Assembly (NCBI GenBank): GCA_964358485.1
Contig: CAYHPY010000021.1
Coordinates: forward strand, 1 to 47,015
DNA from: CAYHPY01 sp964358485
Lineage (GTDB): Bacteria > Elusimicrobiota > Elusimicrobia > UBA1565 > UBA9628
Direction: 5' to 3'
Length of the DNA stretch: 47,015 nucleotides
Shown here: positions 1 through 8,141 of the stretch, piece by piece
Layout: every line of letters starts with the position of its first letter
How positions within the stretch are numbered: the first letter of the stretch is position 1
Notes under the pieces: generated by a model
What the model was told of the DNA's origin: nothing
Databases searched by the model: none
Seen by the model: the letters and a program-made list of their open reading frames with translations, nothing else
Program-made: the position numbers and the translations under genes

Positions 1-51
1 GGACGGGACTTCCACCCGCAAGTACGATGCAGCTTGTTCAGGACGCACCAT
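1..51 (-). CDS. Possible 5' end of a gene running off the left edge
   Basis: Only 17 codons are visible, starting at ATG 51 and reading leftwards (MVRPEQAASYLRVEVPS). The support is the upstream context rather than the peptide: a TAGAAT hexamer lies exactly 7 nt before the ATG, the arrangement seen before many first genes in this window. The product cannot be identified. It would be divergent from the HEAT-repeat gene that starts at 221. Confidence 0.3.
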   Translation of the reverse strand, partial: MVRPEQAASYLRVEVPS

Positions 52-58
52 GGGGGCG

Positions 59-64
59 ATTCTA
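59..64 (-). promoter_or_regulatory. -10 hexamer TAGAAT, leaderless spacing
   Basis: Minus-strand TAGAAT followed by 7 nt and the ATG at 51. No clear -35 is seen. Transcription would begin at or within a base or two of the start codon. Confidence 0.35.
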
Positions 65-208
65 GCACAGGCGGCCTCCCGCTTTCCCGCCCCGACGCGC
101 CCGGCTCAAAAGCTGGCCGACGGCAACCGTTTTTCAAGTCGGCGCCCCCCGAAGGGGCCTGACCGCGCCGCGGAGCTTCGGAGATTCCATTACTCCGGGG
201 AATTTTCC

Positions 209-214
209 TATCAT
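209..214 (+). promoter_or_regulatory. -10 hexamer TATCAT, leaderless spacing
   Basis: TATCAT is followed by 6 nt and GTG 221. There is no convincing Shine-Dalgarno site before that GTG. The spacing matches the leaderless pattern of this window and supports GTG 221 as the start rather than an upstream ATG at 50. Confidence 0.4.
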
Positions 215-220
215 CGATGC

Positions 221-1204
221 GTGCCAGCCCCCCGCAGAGTGCTCGCAGCCGCGCTCATTTTCCCCGCTCTATGCGCGGGCCCGAGCGAGAGCCGGGCCCA
301 ATCCGCATTCCCCGCCAACGAGTACTTCAACGAGTACGCGAAGGCCCATCCCCTCGGAAGGATGGGCATGCTGACGCAGGGCCAAGCGGCCGACTTCCAA
401 ATGGAATGCATCGCCGCGATCGCCAAAGTCCGCGAGGCGCTCGTGGGCGACGATGGATACCGGCAGTTCATCGGCGAGGGATTGGACGAACTCTCGGCGC
501 GGCTGCCGGAAATCTCCCGCGGGGCCTACGACCCGACCGTCGCCGTTGCGCTGGTCGCCAAGTTTTACAACATGTGGGGAAACCTGAAGTACGGCGAGGG
601 CGCCTCGCCAGATGCCGGCTACAAGGAAGCCCTTTCGAAGTTCCACGCTCTCGCGGATCGATGGTCCTGGCACGCGAAAGCGGTGACGGCCCGCTATTCC
701 GAGGAGTCTTCGCGGGCCTGCGGGCCCAAGGAAAAGTCCTTAGCGGAGCTGAACGCCGACCTAGAGGTCATCGACGCCGGCTGGACCACCGCCTGCCGAG
801 CGGTCAAAGCCCTCTCGGCCAAGGGCTCGCTCGACGCCGTCCGCCGCAAGCTCGCGGACCCGTCTCCCAAGGAGCGTGCGAAGATCGCCTTCTGCGTGCA
901 GGGGCTCGCCCTACCCTCCGGCCAGGACTTTAAGAAAGACATGGCGCTCCTGCTGAAGGACCCCGACGACGGCCCCAAGATGACGGCCATCTTTTACTTT
1001 TTGCTCATCCACGACAGGACCCAACACGACGCGGTGGCCGCTCTTCTCAAGGATCCCAGTTCCGGTGTCCGGCAGAACGCGCTGTCCTACCTGGGGTTGA
1101 TGGGCGGTCACAAGTACAAGGACCGCATCAAGGCGATGAAGGCCGATTCCGATCCCAAGGTCCGGGAAGCCGCGGCGAAGGCCTTAAAAAATCTCGGTCT
1201 CTAA
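221..1204 (+). CDS. Secreted HEAT-repeat protein of unknown function
   Basis: A 327-residue protein. I place the start at GTG 221: it begins a convincing signal peptide (basic PRR, then a hydrophobic VLAAALIFPALCA stretch, probable cleavage after SRA near residue 26), and a -10 hexamer lies 6 nt upstream. The frame is open back to ATG 50, but the residues before 221 are low-complexity and unlike a signal sequence. The last 110 residues contain at least two HEAT-like helical pairs (LLKDPSSGVRQNALSYLGL and SDPKVREAAAKALKNL), the usual protein-binding solenoid pattern. The middle part is helical with two or three cysteines and matches no family I know. It is followed by the PilB-like gene, which has its own promoter. 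Periplasmic location is inferred from the signal peptide. Confidence 0.75.
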   Translation: MPAPRRVLAAALIFPALCAGPSESRAQSAFPANEYFNEYAKAHPLGRMGMLTQGQAADFQMECIAAIAKVREALVGDDGYRQFIGEGLDELSARLPEISRGAYDPTVAVALVAKFYNMWGNLKYGEGASPDAGYKEALSKFHALADRWSWHAKAVTARYSEESSRACGPKEKSLAELNADLEVIDAGWTTACRAVKALSAKGSLDAVRRKLADPSPKERAKIAFCVQGLALPSGQDFKKDMALLLKDPDDGPKMTAIFYFLLIHDRTQHDAVAALLKDPSSGVRQNALSYLGLMGGHKYKDRIKAMKADSDPKVREAAAKALKNLGL

Positions 1205-1236
1205 GCCGCCGCTTGCGCCACGCAAGTCACCGGCCA

Positions 1237-1265
1237 TTGACGGAACGCTTTTGCCGACCTATACT
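1237..1265 (+). promoter_or_regulatory. Strong promoter TTGACG-17-TATACT directly upstream of ATG 1272
   Basis: A -35 TTGACG (1237-1242), a 17-bp spacer and a -10 TATACT (1260-1265) form a near-consensus sigma-70-type promoter. Only 6 nt separate the -10 from ATG 1272, so the mRNA should start at the initiation codon. This is the clearest leaderless promoter in the window. Confidence 0.7.
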
Positions 1266-1271
1266 CAGGGA

Positions 1272-2648
1272 ATGCATATCCCCGGTTTTGATCCGCCCGC
1301 TCCCGGCCAGCAGCCACAGGTGGCCACCCCCCCGCCCGCCCCCATCGGCGTTCCGGCTGCGGCGCCCGCCCCGCCCGTCCCCGCGGGGCCCTCGGAGCTT
1401 GAGGCGGCCTACAAGCGCTTTCTCGCCGCGAAGGGATCGACCGACGGCAACTCCCTGACCAACCAGGTCGTGAGAACCGTCCTGGAGCAAGCCGTCAAGG
1501 AACAGGCCAGCGACGTGCACTTCGACCCGACGGAACAGACCTACCAGATTCGTTTCCGGGTGGACGGCTCCCTCAAAGAACGCCTGACTTACAACAAGTC
1601 CGATTTTCAGATCTCGGCCCAACTGCGCGTGATGGCGGGCTTTCCCCCGCAGGCCGCGACCGCCTACTCTCCGGAGGACGGCGGCTTTGAGCTGGCCGTA
1701 GCCGGGCGCCAAATTCGCTTTCGCGCCTCGGCCTTTCCTTCCATCCACGGAGACAAGCTGGTCCTGCGGGTCCTGGACATGGGCGCCAACACGCTCAACC
1801 TCGACGCCCTGGGTTTCGCTCCGGACGTGCTGGCCAGCCTCAAAGCCGCGATCCAGGCTCCCAGCGGTATTTTCTTCGTCTGCGGGATCACCGGGGGCGG
1901 CAAGACGACCACCCTGTGCAGCATCCTCAAGACCTTGGTCCGCCCCGAGATCAACGCCATGACCCTCGAGGACCCCGTGGAGTACGAGATTCCGCACGTG
2001 GTCCAATCCAAGATCAACCCCAAGGCGGGCTTCAATTTCGCCGACGGCCTGCGCTCGATTCTGCGCCAGGACCCCAACATCATCATGGTCGGCGAGGTCC
2101 GCGACCTGGAAACCGCCGAGATCGCGATGCGCGCCGCGCTGACCGGCCACCTGATCTTCTCCACCATCCACACGATCAGCGCCATCGGCGTCATCAGCCG
2201 CCTCATCGACATGGGGATCGAGCCGTTTTTGATCTCCAACGCCCTGATCGGGACCTTGGCCCAGCGCCTGGTCCGCAAGGTCTGCCCCCATTGCGCCCAG
2301 CCCGCCCCCATCGACCAAGCTTCGGTGGAAAGCGTCCTCAAGCCGCTCGACACCGATTCCGCCAACCTGGTCCGGGCCGCCATCAACGCCCCCGGGGGCC
2401 GCTACGTCCGCCCCAAGGGGTGCGCCGAATGCGGGATGGTCGGCTTCCGGGGCCGCGTCGGCATTTTTGAGCTCCTGCTCCTGGACAAGGAAATGCGGGC
2501 CAAGATTTCCGGAAAATCCACTCCCGACGAACTGCGGCGCGCGGCCCTGGAGTCGGGCATGAAGAGCCTTCTCCTGGACGGGGTGGAGAAAGCCCGCGCC
2601 GGCATCACCACTTTCGCGGAAGTCGCCAAAGCCGCAAAGGAAATGTAA
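1272..2648 (+). CDS. PilB/GspE-type secretion or pilus assembly ATPase, short form
   Basis: A 458-residue hexameric motor ATPase of the type II secretion/type IV pilus family, which powers assembly of pilin-like fibres at the inner membrane. ATG 1272 is preferred to the in-frame TTG 1251 because a strong promoter ends 6 nt before it. The order is a Pro/Ala-rich N-terminus (about 1-40), an N2 domain containing the ASDVHF motif, Walker A GITGGGKTTT near residue 205, the Asp box LEDPVEY, Walker B IIMVGEVRD near 270, and the His box STIHT. A metal-binding motif of two Cys pairs (CPHC and CAEC) follows, typical of PilB/GspE rather than PilT. It lacks the roughly 150-residue N-terminal MshEN domain of full-length PilB (about 560 aa). 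Walker A has GGGK where most relatives have GSGK. No pilus structural genes are adjacent. Confidence 0.88.
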   Translation: MHIPGFDPPAPGQQPQVATPPPAPIGVPAAAPAPPVPAGPSELEAAYKRFLAAKGSTDGNSLTNQVVRTVLEQAVKEQASDVHFDPTEQTYQIRFRVDGSLKERLTYNKSDFQISAQLRVMAGFPPQAATAYSPEDGGFELAVAGRQIRFRASAFPSIHGDKLVLRVLDMGANTLNLDALGFAPDVLASLKAAIQAPSGIFFVCGITGGGKTTTLCSILKTLVRPEINAMTLEDPVEYEIPHVVQSKINPKAGFNFADGLRSILRQDPNIIMVGEVRDLETAEIAMRAALTGHLIFSTIHTISAIGVISRLIDMGIEPFLISNALIGTLAQRLVRKVCPHCAQPAPIDQASVESVLKPLDTDSANLVRAAINAPGGRYVRPKGCAECGMVGFRGRVGIFELLLLDKEMRAKISGKSTPDELRRAALESGMKSLLLDGVEKARAGITTFAEVAKAAKEM

Positions 2649-2659
2649 GGAGAAAAACC

Positions 2660-3010
2660 ATGGCAAGATCGGCCCACAAGAAGCAGGACGTCCTCAAGGA
2701 AGTCGCGGACCTCGGCCGCCAGGTGCAGAAGGCCATTGAAGCCGTCGCGACCAGCGAGGAAACCCGGGAAATTTTCAGCGAGATGTCGGCCAGCATCCAG
2801 CGGGTCGGGGGCAAGGTGACCACCGCCTTGTCCGCCGCCAAGGAAAGCCCCGAAGGCCAGAGGATCGGCAAACAGTTCAAGAAGGTCCTCGACGTGGGCA
2901 AGAAGTCCGGCAAGGAAACCGGCGAGAAGGTCCGCGCCAACCTGGCCACCGGCCTGCGCGAGATCGGCTCCGAGCTGGCCAAACTGGCCCAGAAACTCCA
3001 GGACCGCTAG
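2660..3010 (+). CDS. Small Lys/Ala/Glu-rich helical protein of unknown function
   Basis: A 116-residue protein with no signal peptide or membrane segment. It is almost entirely amphipathic helix with 11-residue-like periodicity, rich in K, E and A and without Cys, resembling phasin- or apolipoprotein-type helical proteins. A strong Shine-Dalgarno site (AAGGAG, 2647-2652) precedes ATG 2660. It starts 11 nt after the PilB-like gene, so the two are very likely co-transcribed. A role as a structural or partner protein for the ATPase is possible, but nothing in the sequence proves it. Confidence 0.7.
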   Translation: MARSAHKKQDVLKEVADLGRQVQKAIEAVATSEETREIFSEMSASIQRVGGKVTTALSAAKESPEGQRIGKQFKKVLDVGKKSGKETGEKVRANLATGLREIGSELAKLAQKLQDR

Positions 3011-3015
3011 GCCCC

Positions 3016-4665
3016 GTGGGAGCCCTCCCTCCCCCCTCCGGGGAAGCAACGCCCGGCAAGGGCAAGGGCCTGCTTTCCTGGGAAGAACCTCCTCCGGAGA
3101 GGGATTGCGGCCGCTATGACGGCGGCCTAAGATATCTGATCGGAGGAAAACTCCGTTCCTGGGACGGGCCGTCCCAGGAGGTGTTCTCCCCCATCCACAC
3201 GCGCATCGACGGCGTCTTGAAGCGCCGGAGCTTGGGGCCCTGCGCCCTGTTGAGCCCGGAAACCGCCAAGGAGTCGGTCGCGGCCGCGGTCAAGGCCTTC
3301 GACAAGGGGCGCGGCGCCTGGCCCACGGCCACCCCCGCCGAACGCATCCTCGCGATGTCCCGGTTTCTGGACCGGATGGAGGCCAAGCGCTTCCAGGTAG
3401 CCCGCCTGCTTTGCTGGGAAATCGGCAAGCCCTGGGCGGACTCCCTCCAGGAGTTCGACCGGACCGTGGCCTATGGGCGCGACACGCTTGAGGCGCTCAA
3501 GGAGCTCGACCGGAACTCCTCGCGTTTCGCCATGGACGGGGGCTTCCTGGCCCAGATTCGGCGGTCCCCCTTCGGTGTGGCCCTCTGCATGGGTCCCTTC
3601 AACTACCCGCTCAACGAAACTTTCACCACCTTGCTCCCGGCCCTGGTCATGGGAAACAGCGTCATCCTCAAGCTCCCCCGGGTGGGGATGCTCTGCAACA
3701 TGCCCCTGTTGGGGGCTTTCGCCGAATCCTTCCCGCCCGGCGTCGTCAACGTGATCCTGGGGGAAGGCTCCAAGATCGTCGGGCCGATCATGGAATCGGG
3801 AGAGGTGGACCTTCTGGCCTTCATCGGCTCGGCCAAGGTCGCCAACATCCTCAACCAGAAACATCCGCGGCCCAACCGCCTGCGATCGGTCCTGGGACTG
3901 GGCGCCAAAAACGCCGCGATCGTCCTCAAGGACGCCGACCTCTCCAACGCGACCAAGGAATGCGCCGCCGGGGCGCTCACCTTCAACGGCCAGCGCTGCA
4001 CGGCCCTCAAGATCATTTTCGTCCAACAACCGCTCGCGGAGAAATTCCTGGCCGGGTTGTGCGCAGAGATCGCCAAGCTCAAGAGCGGGGCCCCGTTCTC
4101 CGACGCCGTGGCGCTGACCCCCTTGGCGGAAGACGGCGCCGTGGAGCGGATGTCCGCTTACGTCGCCGACGCGGTCGAGCGGGGCGCGCGGGTCGTCAAC
4201 CCCGGGGGCGGCGAAACGGACCGAACCTACTTCCATCCCGCCGTGGTCTATCCCGTGAGGCCGGGAATGAAGCTTTACGACGAGGAGCAATTCGGCCCGA
4301 TCGTGGCCGTCGCCTCCTTCAACGATCCCAACGAAGTCCTGGAATATCTGGCGGCCTCGCCCTTCGGCCAGCAGGCCAGCCTGTTCGGCAAGGACCCCTC
4401 CGTCGTCGGTCCCTTGGTCGATGCCCTGGTCAACCAAGTCTGCCGGGTCAACCTCAACTCCCAATGCCGTCGGGGCCCGGACACCTATCCGTTCGGCGGG
4501 CGCAAGGATTCCGCGGAGGGAACGCTCTCGGTCACCGACGCCCTGCGGGTTTTCTCGATCCGAACCTTGGTCGCCGCCAAACAATCCCCGGAGGCCGCGG
4601 ACCTGATCCAGGAAATCGTCCGCGGGCGGCACTCGCGGTTTCTCAACACGGATTATCTTTTTTGA
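3016..4665 (+). CDS. Aldehyde dehydrogenase, non-phosphorylating GAPDH (GapN)-like
   Basis: A 549-residue member of the NAD(P)-dependent aldehyde dehydrogenase superfamily, closest by motif memory to the ALDH11/GapN branch that oxidises glyceraldehyde-3-phosphate to 3-phosphoglycerate. Visible features are the cofactor-binding stretch MGPFNYPLNE with KLPR, the loop FIGSAKVA, the active-site motif FNGQRCTA with the nucleophile at Cys328, and the late EEQFGPIV motif. The general-base glutamate normally 34 residues before the cysteine (ELGGK) is Gly294 here (LGLGAKN), so the mechanism may differ. GTG 3016 is the only suitable start and lies 5 nt after the preceding stop, implying an operon. The C-terminus overlaps the PlsC-like gene by four bases (TTGA). 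Substrate assignment is inference. Confidence 0.82.
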   Translation: MGALPPPSGEATPGKGKGLLSWEEPPPERDCGRYDGGLRYLIGGKLRSWDGPSQEVFSPIHTRIDGVLKRRSLGPCALLSPETAKESVAAAVKAFDKGRGAWPTATPAERILAMSRFLDRMEAKRFQVARLLCWEIGKPWADSLQEFDRTVAYGRDTLEALKELDRNSSRFAMDGGFLAQIRRSPFGVALCMGPFNYPLNETFTTLLPALVMGNSVILKLPRVGMLCNMPLLGAFAESFPPGVVNVILGEGSKIVGPIMESGEVDLLAFIGSAKVANILNQKHPRPNRLRSVLGLGAKNAAIVLKDADLSNATKECAAGALTFNGQRCTALKIIFVQQPLAEKFLAGLCAEIAKLKSGAPFSDAVALTPLAEDGAVERMSAYVADAVERGARVVNPGGGETDRTYFHPAVVYPVRPGMKLYDEEQFGPIVAVASFNDPNEVLEYLAASPFGQQASLFGKDPSVVGPLVDALVNQVCRVNLNSQCRRGPDTYPFGGRKDSAEGTLSVTDALRVFSIRTLVAAKQSPEAADLIQEIVRGRHSRFLNTDYLF

Positions 4666-5375
4666 TCTTCCTGAGAGTCGCCGTCGCCTGGGTTTGGACG
4701 GCCTTGTTCTGGACGGCCGCCTTCCTGCTCCAGGCCCTCTGCCTCAAGAGGCTCCCGCGGGATCTCATCCATCTGGCTCCCCGGTTTTGGGGCCGGGTCA
4801 CCTTCGCGATGTTGGGAATCCGGCTCGAGATCATCGGTGAAAGCACGCTCGAAACCCCGGGCCCCAAGGTCGTCGCCTTCAACCACCAAAGCGCCCTGGA
4901 CATGATCTGGTCGGCCGCCATCTGCCCGCCGCGGGCCATGGCCCTGGGAAAGAAAGAGATCGCCTTCATTCCCTTCATCAATCTGGCCTGGTGGGCGTTG
5001 GATTTCCGCCTCGTGGACCGGTCCAATCCTTCCAAAGCGCGGGCGAGCCTGGCGGCGGTCGCCCGGGAGATCACCGAAAAAGGCCGGGCCCTCATGATCG
5101 CCCCCGAGGGAACCCGCTCGCCGGACGGGGAACTGCTCCCCTTTAAGCGCGGTGCCTTCGTGGTGGCCGTGCAGGCCCAGGTCCCCATCTATCCGGTCGT
5201 GATTTCCGGGGCCTACGCGCTCCTTCCCCGCCGAAGCTTTCTCCCGGCCCAAGGAGTCATCCGTCTACGATATCTGGAGCCGATCCCGACGGCGGGACTC
5301 ACGGTCTCGGGGATGGACTCCCTGGTGGAGCGCGTCCGCGGCGCGATGGCGGCGGCCCTGGCCGCCCAGCGCTGA
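4662..5375 (+). CDS. 1-acyl-sn-glycerol-3-phosphate acyltransferase (PlsC family)
   Basis: A 237-residue membrane-associated acyltransferase that would transfer an acyl chain to lysophosphatidic acid in phospholipid synthesis. The N-terminus is a hydrophobic anchor (VAVAWVWTALFWTAAFLLQA). The catalytic NHxxxxD motif is NHQSALD near residue 70, and the glycerol-phosphate-binding EGTR motif lies near 150. The start is TTG 4662, whose last bases form the stop codon of the upstream dehydrogenase (TTGA), a translational-coupling overlap. There is no better in-frame start. Family assignment is strong; the exact acceptor is not determined by sequence. Confidence 0.88.
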   Translation: MIFLRVAVAWVWTALFWTAAFLLQALCLKRLPRDLIHLAPRFWGRVTFAMLGIRLEIIGESTLETPGPKVVAFNHQSALDMIWSAAICPPRAMALGKKEIAFIPFINLAWWALDFRLVDRSNPSKARASLAAVAREITEKGRALMIAPEGTRSPDGELLPFKRGAFVVAVQAQVPIYPVVISGAYALLPRRSFLPAQGVIRLRYLEPIPTAGLTVSGMDSLVERVRGAMAAALAAQR

Positions 5376-7094
5376 CTAGCGGGCCGCTGAAAGGTCCATG
5401 TCGATGCGATGGACCCACTGGGTGATTTCATGGCTGAAATCCTCGGGCACGTCCTTGAACTTCAGCCCCGCCCTGTAAAAACCCACGCGGGTTCTCACAT
5501 GGCACACCTCGGCCCGCACCCGGGCGGCGGAACCCACGATCTCCGCGGGCAGTTCCAACTCCAGCTCGCTTCCCGCGGGGATCGGCGCGAAAAACTCAAC
5601 GGCGCACCCGGTTCGGCTGATGTCGTCCAAGCGCACGCTGAGCCGCTCCTGGCGCGGTAAAAACGCCCACGCGTTCTTGTCGACATGGCGCCTCATGTGG
5701 CGGCGGGCCGCCCCCGGAACGTCCTTAAGCTCGTAAACCTCCACTGGAGCGCGCTTTCCCTTGACCACCACCTTATCCAGCATTCCCCAGCGGCAGCGCC
5801 CCGAGAGGGCGGAAAGCAGGGGCCAACTCATGAGGATTTGTCCCGGGCGCGCCTTGCCGCAGAGCCGGGCCGCCGTGTTGATGGGATCGCCCACCACGGT
5901 GTAATCCATGCGCCGCTCGGCGCCCATGTTGCCCATGACGACCTCCCCCACGTTGAGGCCGACGCCCACGGTCAGCACGGGAAGGCCGCGCCGGGCGCGG
6001 GTCTCGTTGAGGGTGGAGATGAAATTGACGATCTCCTGGGCGGAAAGGGCGGCCTGGAACTCGGCCCGCTCCCCTGTAAAAATCGCCATGACCTGATCGC
6101 CGATGAACTTGTCCACGCTCCCGCCCCGCTTGGTAATGACCTCCGACTGGGTGTTGAGATAGACATTGAGGGTTTCCACGACCAAATCGGCGTCCGTTTT
6201 CTCCGCGAATTCGGTGAAGCCGCGGATGTCCGAGAACAACACGGCCACCCGCCTTTTTTCTCCCCCCAGGCGGACCTTCTGCGAATCCCGCGTGCGCTGG
6301 ACCTGCTGAAGGGTGGAGCGGGAGAGATATTTCTCCATGTGGGCCTTTTCCCGCATTTTTAAAACCATCCGGTTAAAACTCCGGCCCAGGCGGCCGATCT
6401 CGTCATGGGTGGAGATTTTCGCCAGCCGCTCGGGGCGGCCCAGGGAGAGATCGTCCATGAGGCCCGCCAAAATCGTGATGTTGCGGGTCAAAAAAGCCCC
6501 CAAGGCGAAGGAGAGAAGGAGTCCGGCGGCCGCGAAAATTCCCCCGGCCGCCATCAGCGCGTTTCTTTGCTGAGAGAGGCTTTCCAGCACCCGGCGCTCC
6601 GAAAAGGTCATTTCCACCGAGCCGATCGGCCGCGCCGCCTTTTCGCCGGAGTAGATGGGAGCCCTGACGTCCAGGACCTGTTCCCCTTCCCGGCTGGAGC
6701 GGCGATAGACCGCGTCCCGGATCGACGCGCCACGCGGACCCGCGCTCCGGGTTGGGATTTCGGAGGCCGTTCTTTGATGGTCCGCCACCACCTTCCCGCG
6801 TCCGTCCCGGACCACGAGCCGCAGGATGTCTTGCCGGCGTCCGATCCGCTCCAAGAATTCCCGAAATTCCCTGGAATCGGCGCCGCTGAGCGCGCTCTTG
6901 GCCGCCGCAGAGGCGTTGTCCAGCATCCGGTCGACGCGGCCCCGGTTTTCGGCCTCCAAAACCCGGCGCTGCTGCCGCAGTGAGAGGACGCTCACCGAGA
7001 CCAGGCCCGCGGTCAGAACGGTCGTCAGAATGGCCGTGATCTTATAACGAATGGCGAGCGACGACCAGAGCCTCCAGGCGAAACGAGGGATCAC
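5376..7094 (-). CDS. Membrane-bound class III adenylate cyclase with C-terminal PilZ domain
   Basis: A 572-residue fusion. TM1 (about residues 18-38) and TM2 (about 178-203) flank a periplasmic sensor region. A HAMP-like linker (about 204-255) is followed by a class III nucleotidyl cyclase domain (about 270-450). Key cyclase residues are visible: the metal Asp in FSDIRGFT, the adenine-selecting Lys and metal Asp in KFIGDQVMAIF, the Asp in VGDPINTAARL, and the transition-state Asn/Arg in NTAAR. About 25 residues later an Arg-rich start (RRHMRR) and DISRTG mark a PilZ domain, a c-di-GMP receptor fold, running nearly to the C-terminus. The start is GTG 7094, supported by a promoter 6 nt upstream. 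The gene converges with plsC, with no gap between stops. Adenylate specificity is inferred from the Lys/Asp pair; c-di-GMP binding is untested. Confidence 0.88.
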   Translation of the reverse strand: MIPRFAWRLWSSLAIRYKITAILTTVLTAGLVSVSVLSLRQQRRVLEAENRGRVDRMLDNASAAAKSALSGADSREFREFLERIGRRQDILRLVVRDGRGKVVADHQRTASEIPTRSAGPRGASIRDAVYRRSSREGEQVLDVRAPIYSGEKAARPIGSVEMTFSERRVLESLSQQRNALMAAGGIFAAAGLLLSFALGAFLTRNITILAGLMDDLSLGRPERLAKISTHDEIGRLGRSFNRMVLKMREKAHMEKYLSRSTLQQVQRTRDSQKVRLGGEKRRVAVLFSDIRGFTEFAEKTDADLVVETLNVYLNTQSEVITKRGGSVDKFIGDQVMAIFTGERAEFQAALSAQEIVNFISTLNETRARRGLPVLTVGVGLNVGEVVMGNMGAERRMDYTVVGDPINTAARLCGKARPGQILMSWPLLSALSGRCRWGMLDKVVVKGKRAPVEVYELKDVPGAARRHMRRHVDKNAWAFLPRQERLSVRLDDISRTGCAVEFFAPIPAGSELELELPAEIVGSAARVRAEVCHVRTRVGFYRAGLKFKDVPEDFSHEITQWVHRIDMDLSAAR

Positions 7095-7100
7095 GAGATT

Positions 7101-7129
7101 ATTGTAACAGCCCCCCCTCTCGGGGTCAG
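7101..7129 (-). promoter_or_regulatory. Promoter CTGACC-17-TACAAT, leaderless spacing
   Basis: The minus strand carries a -35-like CTGACC, 17 bp, and TACAAT, then 6 nt before GTG 7094. It should produce a leaderless cyclase transcript. Confidence 0.55.
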
Positions 7130-7163
7130 GGGTCCTTCGGCCCGCCGGAGAGGGACCAGGGAC

Positions 7164-8141
7164 CTACCTGGAATCGGACTTGCCGGCGGGGGCCTTCAGG
7201 CCGCCGCTGACGATCTCGATGGTCTGCCAGTACCGGTGGCCGGAACGCCCGGTCCGGTCCTCCTCGACATAACCCCGGGAACGAAGGTACGAGATCCAAT
7301 CCCGGCTCCCTTTGGAAAGTCCGGCCGTGATAGCGGGGATTTTTAACGGAACGCGCCGGGAGATCACAGGGCGCAGGGTAAAAACACTCTTCAAGGCGGG
7401 CTCCACGAGCGGGCGGCTAAGGCTTGAAAGAATGGTCATGAAGACCCCGTCCGGGCGCAGCATCCGCCCCGCGTTGAGGATCATTTCGTCATAAAGGAAA
7501 AGGCCCTCATAGGGGTTGTGCCGTCCGGCGCCCGGCCTGGGGATGTACGGAGGGTTGGAGAGGACCAGGTCATAGGGGCGGTCCACCTTCAGCTTGGCGT
7601 CGCGCTGGGTGTGCGTGTAGTACATCAAGGTCCGCCCCCGAACCGCCTCCAGGTTGTCCAACGCGCAGCGCAGGGCGTCCTTATTGATGTCGCTCAGATG
7701 GGCCAACCGCATCTCGCCCCCGGCGGAGCGCTTCTTGACCAGCAGATACTTGCTCAAAAAACCGCTCCCGGTGCCGATTTCCAGGAAATCCCGAATTTTT
7801 CGCAGGCGCCCGGTGGACGCCAGGTCCAGGCGGATGGCCTCGGCGAAGAGCATCGTGTCGATGCTGGGCGACCACGCCCCGGGATAGAGTTCCGGGGACC
7901 AGAAGGTCGAAACCCCGTCGAACTCCACGATTTGGCCGGGGAAATCCAGGAGATTGAGAACCGCGTCCCGCCGGGGGGACTCCAGGGCCGCCAGGCGGGC
8001 CGGGTCCCTCATGAGAACGGGCTCCGGCACGGAGGCGATTAAAAGCTCCTTGTCCCGGGCCCCCGCGGCGGTTTTGCCGACCTCCGCCCCCAGGGCGAAA
8101 TATTCGACCTTCTTGAGGCCCTGGGAGACGCGGAGCTTCAC
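7164..8141 (-). CDS. HemK/PrmC-like N6-methyltransferase
   Basis: A 325-residue SAM-dependent methyltransferase. Motif I is EIGTGSGFLSKYL (about residues 120-132), and the catalytic NPPY signature of N6-methyltransferases acting on Gln, Asn or adenine occurs in LVLSNPPYIPRP. The N-terminal 100 residues differ from the PrmC helical domain, so a release-factor substrate should not be assumed. Its start overlaps the stop of the glycosyltransferase gene by four bases (ATGA, 8138-8141). It is the last gene of a four-gene minus-strand operon with glycosyltransferase, DUF1015 and START-domain genes, which does not reveal the substrate. Confidence 0.8.
   Translation of the reverse strand: MKLRVSQGLKKVEYFALGAEVGKTAAGARDKELLIASVPEPVLMRDPARLAALESPRRDAVLNLLDFPGQIVEFDGVSTFWSPELYPGAWSPSIDTMLFAEAIRLDLASTGRLRKIRDFLEIGTGSGFLSKYLLVKKRSAGGEMRLAHLSDINKDALRCALDNLEAVRGRTLMYYTHTQRDAKLKVDRPYDLVLSNPPYIPRPGAGRHNPYEGLFLYDEMILNAGRMLRPDGVFMTILSSLSRPLVEPALKSVFTLRPVISRRVPLKIPAITAGLSKGSRDWISYLRSRGYVEEDRTGRSGHRYWQTIEIVSGGLKAPAGKSDSR

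Noticed and set aside
50..220. N-terminal extension of the HEAT-repeat protein to ATG 50
   Set aside because: The extension is low-complexity and precedes an internal signal peptide. GTG 221 has a -10 hexamer at leaderless spacing.
1227..4632. Long minus-strand frames opposite the PilB-like and aldehyde dehydrogenase genes
   Set aside because: Composition of a GC-rich antisense frame, and the opposite strand has clear catalytic motifs.
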